From Gloeopeniophorella convolvens (Eukaryota > Basidiomycota > Agaricomycetes > Russulales), in assembly GCA_022496205.1 (NCBI GenBank), contig WTXD01000014.1:1-64000 (forward strand): a stretch of DNA of 64,000 bases. Direction: 5' to 3'. The notes below the pieces were generated by a model. It did not search any database, was not told the DNA's origin, and was given only the letters and a program-made list of their open reading frames with translations. The position numbers were made by a program, and so were the translations under genes. Below are positions 57,040-64,000 of this stretch, piece after piece (position 1 is the stretch's first letter; each line of letters opens with the position of its first letter).

Positions 57040-58242
57040 TGTACCTGTTTGACGCCGCCAATGACACCAGCTACATGCCTGAAGGACCGTCTCCTGTTCT
57101 GTCTTTGATACAGTATGCGATATGCAACTGACGAACCACTACTGCTTACGCATATGTTGTACTAGTCTACTTCCGTGGGAGGCAACTACCGCCGCGACAC
57201 GCCGCCCGTGCGCACCTCCGACCTCTCCCTCTGCACCCTGTCCCTTTGTCCATTTCAGTCTACCTCGACCACCCCTCACCCCCGAGTCCCGCAATGTCAC
57301 TAAGTTAAGGTTGCCACGCCCGCCACCCGGTATAGCTGCCAGCAGCACTCTTGAGAAAAATTTCGTCGCGCGCCCATTCCGCCTCTTCACCAAGTCACCT
57401 TGTAGAAAATTCTGCTGCTAGAATCCCTTGTACTCCCCCGCTTCTCTTCTTTATCGACAGTCGCTCGATGTGCCTCTATCGGCCCCCCGGAAATACTTCA
57501 TCTACCACGCACATCTTTCATGTTCACGCGCCCACTGTGCGCTCGGGCGCAAGGCGTTCCACTGCTTTGTCTAAGCCCTACATATCTTTAGCCCAAGTGG
57601 GAGCGTTCCCAGGTTTCCCCCACTTACCACACCTTTTCTGTAGAACATTCATTCACAAAAAGCCCGGATAATAATCTGGCACGTTGACGGCACGAGGTCG
57701 TAACGCACGCCTTCGGCCTAACTGCGAGCCAATCACACGGAACACGTCCTGCTGGATAACGCGAGTCCAGCAAGAGCCCAGCAGCATACGGTTGATGCGA
57801 ATGCGGATCTTGTTCTCGGGCCAGCCTGGTGGCGATGAGCTCCACTCTGGGGTGCTTATCTTCTGGGGCCTCTGCCAGGCTGCTTTGTGGGGTAAGCGCC
57901 CATGTTGGCGAGAAGCGGCCTACAGCGGGCCTTGCCCCGAGGGTCCAGCTAAGCTGTGACTAGCGGGGTGGCCCTGACCTTCTGTGGCCTTCCTCATCCG
58001 GAACGGCCTGCCGCCACGGTGCGGTGCCCTTTGAAACGTCCATCTGGCCTCGTGCCCGCGGAAGGCGCTATCACGCACTCCCGGCCTGCTTTGGGTTGTA
58101 TAGAACCTCGCCCTGCTGCCTACCTAATCCGCCTGCCAGGCGATCGGTTCCGCTCGACCATAAAAGCACCATCGCGGCGTGTTCCAGGGCTTGTTCCTCC
58201 GGTCTCCTACCCCGGCGCCCTTGTCTCCCGCCCTTTCATGCG
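57040..58242. promoter_or_regulatory. Divergent promoter region
   Basis: 1.2 kb between divergent starts at 57039 (minus) and 58243 (plus); no gene seen. Just before the plus-strand start is an overlapping out-of-frame ATG at 58238, which opens a short frame across the true start and could lower translation. Confidence 0.45.
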
Positions 58243-60231
58243 ATGCTCATCGCTGACCCCTCGTCCACCTGTAATGTTTGTCTCGAGCTCTTCCAGCTTC
58301 AGGCAGAGCCCTCAGCCAGCACTCGCGCACCATTAGCACTGGACTGCGGCCATATCTTTTGCTCAACGTGCGTGTACCTTCCCTTGACCATGTCCTTGTC
58401 CTCAACGTACCACAGGTGCATCCATAAGATCACCCATCTAGCGTGCCCTCTGTGCCGCGAATACTATGCACCCCAGTCTTCCCGGCGCTTACGTCTTGAC
58501 GTTGGTGGACAGACTCCCAGAGCTGTTTCTTCCCGCATGGAACGGTCGAGCAGCGGTGATAACTCAACTCCGAAGGGTGACCTCAAGGCGCGCATAATCG
58601 CGATTGTCCGTCAGGGTGCGGAAGGAGGTCTCTACCAGGCACTGATTCATGAGACGCATGATTGGCTAAAACAACAGCCACCCAACGAAGTGAGCAACTA
58701 AACTAGCGTCCTTAATTGTATCTGATGCCATCCGTCAGCACTGGGATCTCCGGGCTTTGTACCTTCTTCTCGTTCGATACCATGAGATGCACAAGGACGA
58801 GCAGGCGGCCGCCGTTGATCTGCACGAAATGACCAAACGATATCAGGACGCGCATCGCAAGGCGGAAAGGAACATGCAAGAAGTCACAGAGCTGAAGCAA
58901 ACGGTGGCTGAGCTCAAAGACAAGATGAGGTCTAACGAAGTCAACTGGGCCGCTCGAGAGAAGCAGCTGACTTTGTGAGTATTTGCCGCCCCTTATCCAC
59001 GCTTTCGCTCATCGCGTGCCAATCACTTTACAGGGCGGTATGTGCCAATCACGAGTGTGATGTCAATCTCTACTAACAGGGCTCTCATCGCTAGTGCGAG
59101 GAAGCGATCGAGGAAACACACAGTCTTCAAGAGCAGCTCCAAGCACTTCGCGCTCCACAAGGACGCTCCGATCGTCGTAGAATTTCAGAGGCGCGGCCTG
59201 CCACCCACCCGAATCAACGGATCTTCGAGCCCATGGTCGAAGACGACTCGGTGGACGACACACCTGTTATGAAGACTCTCGGCGACCACTTTTCTCCTCT
59301 TCCTGCCCATCTCTCACCTCTTCCGTCGACTCTCCACGCGTTCAGTCCGCTTGTAAAAAGAATCGCTGATCCCGTAGAGGAAGAAGACCACTACTTCAAA
59401 GCGCGCTCGCACCCGTCCGAAGACGGGGACCAGACCCCTGTCGAGTATCCTCCACCGCTCGTGTCCGCCATTCCAACGAAACCTATGATGATTGGTGCAG
59501 CGGTGGCACGCTTCTATGACATGGCTCCGTCTGAGACAAGCGCTTCTCTTCCGCACCCGACGCCGTCGGCTTACTATAGTCGAAGGCACGAGAAGGAAAA
59601 GGAGAAGCACCGCGAGCTTTCGCGGAACAACTCCTCCGGCGGTACTGGACGCGTGCCACTCAGCCGCATCCGAGCGTTACAGGAAAAGCTGGTCCCTGAG
59701 TCTGGCGACGAAGCAGAACGGGCGAGGTCTTCACGCCGTCAGCAACTCAGCTCAATTCTCATGGACGCGCCTACCCCGCAATCGACTCCAGCCACCGTGT
59801 CGGTCGCATGCCCATCCCCGCCCACGCCGCCACCACCACCGCCGCCGCCGCCGGTACTCCCCACAACGGTCTCCCGTGCGAGCGCGGCTGCTGAACGTCT
59901 CGAACGCGAGCGTATACTCGAGCGTGAACGCATTCGCCGCGAGTCGGGCGAGACTCGCGCTGCGGGCACGCCGACCACCGACGCGCCTCCTCCGGCTCCA
60001 GCCCCGGCTCCGACCCCAGCTCCAGTGCCAATCTCAGTACTAGCTCATATTCAGCGGTCTGCGATGTCTCGCCCTTCGATCCCGTCATTGAAGGACGCGG
60101 CAAACCCATATCGCGGCGATGACGTGTTACAACGCCGGCCGACGTACCCCGACCGCCGCCCGCCAAACGAACGGCGGCCTTCCATAGCGAAACAGCAGCA
60201 GTGGGTCCGCCCGTCACCCGTGGAGGCTTGA
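58243..60231 (+). CDS. RING-finger protein with coiled coil, paralogue 2
   Basis: Starts MLIADPSSTCNVCLELFQLQ. The RING has CNVC, LDCGHIFCSTC and CPLCREYY; intron 1 cuts it just before CIHKITHLACPLC. After LRLDVGG come a helix (GGLYQALIHETHDWLKQQP), then a long coiled coil: LLVRYHEMHKDEQAAAVDLH, MTKRYQDAHRKAERNMQEVT, ELKQTVAELKDKM, continued in the next exon by EEAIEETHSLQEQLQALRAP. The rest is disordered, with a Pro run (TPPPPPPPPPVLP) and an Arg/Glu helix RLERERILERERIRRES, ending QQWVRPSPVEA. Roughly 590 residues in five exons. RING plus coiled coil suggests a dimeric E3 ubiquitin ligase. It is a diverged paralogue of the gene at 52087-54584: same RING spacing at the zinc-binding pairs and the same helix after it. 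Substrate unknown. Confidence 0.78.
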
Positions 60232-60787
60232 CTGCGTTCGTCACATTATCAAATTTACCACTCAATTTCACCATTCGACCCCTTCACATGCTACCCTGCA
60301 TCGCGAGCGACACTGCAGACACTGGTTACCAGATTATTTGTTGTACTTTATGCATCTCACATCTCCCCTGTACCGAATCCTCCTCCCCTCGCCGCATTCA
60401 CTGTATCGTATGTATTATCACCGTATCGTGTGTAAGTAGACGAGACTGTTACAGTTAGCACAGAATTCCGCGTGCAGTATACCCGGATCTTCGTTCCTTG
60501 AGATGCCCCGGCCCGTCCATGATAAAGCAGCGCGTTCAGGTTCACGGGTCTCGTGACGGGCTCTTCGGACTCAGACAAGCTCAGACGCCTTCTCACCCAG
60601 AGTAGATAATAATAGCGCCCGGGGCGCCACCGCCAGGACATTGACCGGGAAGCAGTACGATGGAGTTACCGGACACAAGCGCACATATGGCTATAGGAGA
60701 AGAAGCACTGACAGGGCAAAGCACGGGACATGAGAATCGAGATGGCGTAGAACTAATCAGATCGTGAGCATGGGGTGGATGGCCACT
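60232..60787. other. Convergent 3' spacer
   Basis: About 550 bases between two converging genes. No gene seen. Confidence 0.4.
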
Positions 60788-61714
60788 TCACTTCGCTCCA
60801 CAGCGCAGCGCCGCCCCGCAGAATTGGGCCATGATCATCCATAGAATAATCTGAGAAGAGATAGGTCTCAGCCAGGCACGCGCGGTGGGAAACGCGTGGC
60901 AGACGTACCAGAGCGACAAGGATGCCAAGTCCGAGGACCCGCTTGTTCTTCCACCACATCTGGCGCCGGACGGTGCGCGCCCCCCGGCGAAACGCAGTCG
61001 CTTGGCTCGCCATGGTATCTGTCTTGTCAACAAGCAGCTCGATACGCTCCCCGCGGCTGAGGATCTGCTCGACATTCTGCACCATGATGTCCTTCACCTG
61101 CGCGAGCTCGGACTGGGCGCGCGCAAGGTCATCAGTAGGTGGAGAGGTGTTGTAAGTGTACACAAGTTGCGAGATGACCGGACCGAAGGTTGATTGTAGG
61201 GCATGGGGAGCTAATAAGGCGGAAGAAGACGATGCTGAGGGACTGGAAATGAACTGCTGGATGTCAGCGCCATATGAGCGACTTTCATATGTAGGGGCAC
61301 ACACCTTGCGCTGAAGCTCTCCTAGGAATGTGAAGGGCATCCTCCTACATAATACATCAGAACGCAATGTAGGTTGGGCGTCAAACTGCACATACCGGCC
61401 TGCGGAATCGTCCGCCATGACCAAATAGGTGAACCCGCCCTCCGAGATGTAGTGGAAGAGGTACTGCTCCCATACATATGTAAGCTTGCTATCGTTTGGA
61501 GGTATCTTCGCAAGAATTGTCTGAGTGGCTGGTGGAAGCGAGTCAGTCAGGGTTGCACAGCCTAACACATGTCCCGCCGACCTTGGGAGAAGTCACGTTT
61601 GCCTGCCTGGTGCTCTGCGAGGATGGTTGATCCCTGTGCAACAAGTGCGTGTATCTGTGCATCGTGAGTATGCGATCGTAGTCGACATATGACTAGTTTA
61701 CGCACTAAAGACAT
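60788..61714 (-). CDS. VAMP7: R-SNARE of the VAMP7 (longin) type
   Basis: Tail-anchored vesicle fusion protein. Exon 1 is only MSL (61706-61714), spliced to IHALVAQGSTILAEHQAGKR, the longin domain start, then DFSQ, ATQTILAKIPPNDSKLTYVW, EQYLFHYISEGGFTYLVMAD and DSAGR, followed by RMPFTFLGELQRK. The SNARE motif runs LARAQSELAQVKDIMVQNVE then QILSRGERIELLVDKTDTMA, with the central arginine of the zero layer in LSRGERI. A basic juxtamembrane stretch (RRGARTVRRQMWWKNKR) precedes the membrane anchor VLGLGILVAL, which continues in the last exon as IILWMIMAQFCGAALRCGAK. Expected length about 220 residues. VAMP7-type SNAREs act in fusion at endosome and vacuole. A 9-nt coding first exon is striking but fits the family N-terminus. 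Confidence 0.9.
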
Positions 61715-62022
61715 GGTGGTCGATGACGGAGAACGGTGGGGACCGGAGCCAACGACACCGGCACGACACAATGGAGCCGGCCCGTCCGTTTATGGCATCC
61801 CAGTCCGGACCGCGTCCACAACCACGTTCTCGTTCCAAGTACGACGGTCACCGTCTCGCACTCTCCATTAACCCGTTCAACACGCACATCTGCGCCCCAT
61901 CACGTACCATTTGCGCAGAGGATACTGCCATTTGTCTATCCATCGCGCATAACGCGTGATTCGCCTGTCAACTCGCCAGAAGCCGCCACCGTGTGCCTCG
62001 TGTTTCCGGCACTTTCGCCGCA
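61715..62022. promoter_or_regulatory. Compact divergent promoter between the R-SNARE and GLE1
   Basis: About 308 bases separate the two starts. No other feature seen. Confidence 0.5.
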
Positions 62023-64000
62023 ATGCGCTTCAGTGCCCGTTCGCCTTCACCTTCCCCCTCGCGTCGGTGCGTCAACATTCCCCTATGCCTCACCCACATA
62101 CTCTGACATTCGGACGTGTCTTTCAGAAGAAGAAGTCTTTCCTACGGCCTCCAGCCCTCTTCAGATTCAGATTCAGGCTCGGAGGATGGGTCACACACAG
62201 ACTCTTCGTCGTTTTCAGGTTCAAACGAGTCTAGCAGCGATGCTAGCGGTAGCTCAGCTATGTCGAATACTTCGGCGCGAAATAATGGGCAGCCATCCAC
62301 CTCGTGGGTCTCAGGATTCATCTTATTCGTCTTGTCTGATGAATCAGGCAGACAATCACAGTCTAGCAACCTCTCACCGTCACAGCGACGCTATATGGAG
62401 GATACGGTGGCCGCAATACGGCTTCGCACCCGACACCAAGACCCATATGAAGAATGGGCAAAGCGAACTCGGAAAGATGCCTTTGTACGACCATCTCGTG
62501 TGCGATTCCCGCATGTACTCACATCTTTTCTTCTCAGCACACTGCACGGCGAGCTGCTGCTGCTGCGCAGTCCCAAAGGAATGCGACACAGGCAGCCGTG
62601 CGGGACCAGGATGCCGAGAGGCAGGCCGCCTTGCTGAAGCGCGAAGCGGACATGATTGCTAGACAGCTAGCCCACCTGACACTAAGGCAGGCAGAGTTGG
62701 AGAAGCAAGTTGGAACCCACTGGGACGACCAGCAGAAGCGTCGACGGGCGCATACCGAGCTGGTTATCCGTGCGGAAGAAGAGAAGCTGCGTGCACGGCA
62801 AGCAGAACAACGTGCCGCCGAAGCTGCAGCGGAGCGCGCGCGCAAAGAGGCTGCAGCAAAGGAAGAGGCCGAGGCGCAGCGCAAGAAGGAAGAAGCTGCG
62901 AAGGCGGCGCAGGAGGCAGAAGAGGCTAAGGTCAGGGCAGAACGAGAGGAAGAGGCAAGGAAAGAAGCCGAGCGAGTGGAGCAGGCGAAAGCACAAGTTC
63001 TAGAGGCGCAAGCCAAAGAGCGCAATACGCTGGGCATGACCACACCGGATCAGGACTGGCGGGAAGCTCGACTCACGCTCAAGGTGAGGCCTGTCGCCTG
63101 CTGTCGATTACGATCATTTTACTCACAAGACACCAATGCAGCAACTGAAAACGGGTCCGATCGCGCGCGTCAAGGCTGACCGTGACTTGAAGAAGAGTTT
63201 CAATGAAAACAGACGCAAGATCACGCCCAGGGTGGGCCAGCTGACGAACGACGCCCAGTCGATCGCGAGCATTGTAAGTCAGCCGCAGCTGATGCTGTTT
63301 TGCAGCGACTCATGACCATGCTTAACAGTCACAACTGATCTTGGTCGTGCTGCGCCCACAACCACCGCTGCATCCTGACGTTTATTATGCGTCATTATCC
63401 GCACTCGCCAAGGCCATCCTCCTCCAGGCGGAGACAGAAGTGACTGCCGAGAAGCGATCAGCCAACCCGCTCGCTAAACTCACGCTCAACTTGATTTCTG
63501 CCGTCGAGGGCTTCAGCGACATCTTCTGGGCGCGGTTGTGCCAGCGGACAGGCGGGTGGGCAGTCCCGGCACTGGTGCCCAAGCAGGATGCCGATGGCAC
63601 GCCGTTCACCCCTACCACGTACATGAAGGCATCTGGCCTGCGCGAGGACGAGACGAACGCAGACCACACAGTGCGCGTCGCAGGAACGATGCGCGTGTAC
63701 TTCTCCCTGCTGCTCCTGCCGCCGCCAGCGCCTCTGCCGCCCAATTCCGCCTGCCTGCCCTCTGGACGTTCTTCGCTCGGGTCATAGGGCAGCCCGCGCT
63801 GCTCCAATCTTCACTCGCGACGGAACTCCTCTCGGGTGAGCGTGTTTATGCGACGCATTCTTTTCTTCCATGCACGGTACTGAATTAGCAACTCGCAGTC
63901 GCTCTGGACGTCGGCGGTGTCCACGTGCGCGACGTGTGGGGCGCGCAGTGGATCAAGCTAATGGCCCTCCTTTATGAGGGTGTTACTGCGGACCCTCCTC
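62023..64000 (+). CDS. GLE1: mRNA export factor Gle1, 3' end cut by the window
   Basis: Nuclear-pore-associated activator (with IP6) of the DEAD-box helicase Dbp5/DDX19 in mRNA export. The start MRFSARSPSPSPSRR is in a short first exon spliced to RRSLSYGLQPSSDSDSGSED. A long charged coiled coil follows (AELEKQVGTHWDDQQKRRRA; AAAERARKEAAAKEEAEAQR), as in all Gle1 proteins. The C-terminal HEAT-like domain has LKTGPIARVKADRDLKKSFN, NRRKITPRVGQLTNDAQSIA, LILVVLRPQPPLHPDVYYAS, ISAVEGFSDIFWARLCQRTG, DHTVRVAGTMRVYFSLLL, then in another frame QFRLPALWTFFARVIGQPAL, and ALDVGGVHVRDVWGAQWIKL to the window edge. The change of frame near 63712-63730 has no proper intron, so it is either a one-base assembly error or a real lesion. 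Family certain. Confidence 0.9.

Overview
The window is nuclear DNA of a filamentous basidiomycete, most likely an Agaricomycete (mushroom or bracket fungus). Genes are dense, lie on both strands and are cut by many short introns of about 50-60 bases with GT..AG borders. Family content agrees with this: a DUF6534-type seven-helix protein, a bestrophin-like chloride channel, FHA-RING Dma1 and fungal autophagy factors. There is no operon structure and no bacterial ribosome-binding logic. The exact species cannot be read from the sequence.

Layout. 1-7.7 kb: three tandem short-chain dehydrogenase/reductase (SDR) genes, all on the minus strand, inside a duplicated block. The block also carries a 178-bp Tc1/mariner-type MITE and a decayed piece of the neighbouring F-box-like gene. 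7.7-12.0 kb: that F-box-like gene and a Pro/Gln-rich upstream coding segment, separated by a long CAG tract. 12.4-15.0 kb: a tandem pair of SAM-dependent methyltransferases; the second has two GC-AG introns where the first has GT-AG. 15.4-19.0 kb: a C2H2 zinc-finger protein and a Dma1-like FHA-RING ubiquitin ligase. 19.0-21.7 kb: no supported gene. 21.7-27.0 kb: bestrophin-like channel and glycyl-tRNA synthetase. 27-32.8 kb: mostly non-coding, with one small four-exon gene and one doubtful gene.

32.8-37.2 kb: NYN-domain protein, an intron-containing tRNA-Gly(GCC), mitochondrial ribosomal protein bL31m and a MICOS Mic26/Mic27 subunit. 37.2-41.7 kb: an unknown small gene, then ATG27 and ATG12 end to end. 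42.2-44.2 kb: DUF6534 membrane protein. 46.5-51.9 kb: triosephosphate isomerase, an Aim32/Apd1-like Fe-S protein and a glycerol-3-phosphate acyltransferase. 52.1-60.2 kb: two diverged RING/coiled-coil paralogues on either side of a large unknown protein. 60.8 kb to the end: a VAMP7-type R-SNARE and the start of GLE1, which is cut by the window edge.

Most genes are unrelated housekeeping neighbours, not a pathway. The real local themes are tandem duplication (SDR x3, methyltransferase x2, RING x2), membrane and organelle biology (bestrophin, ATG27/ATG12, MICOS, R-SNARE, acyltransferase) and unusual splicing (GC-AG introns, 9-nt and 13-nt micro-exons, introns whose length is a multiple of three). 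I found no biosynthetic core enzyme, CRISPR array, full transposon or viral gene. Intron borders quoted here were read by eye; several middle exons (bestrophin, ATG27, the F-box region, the 37.2-kb gene) remain uncertain and are marked so.
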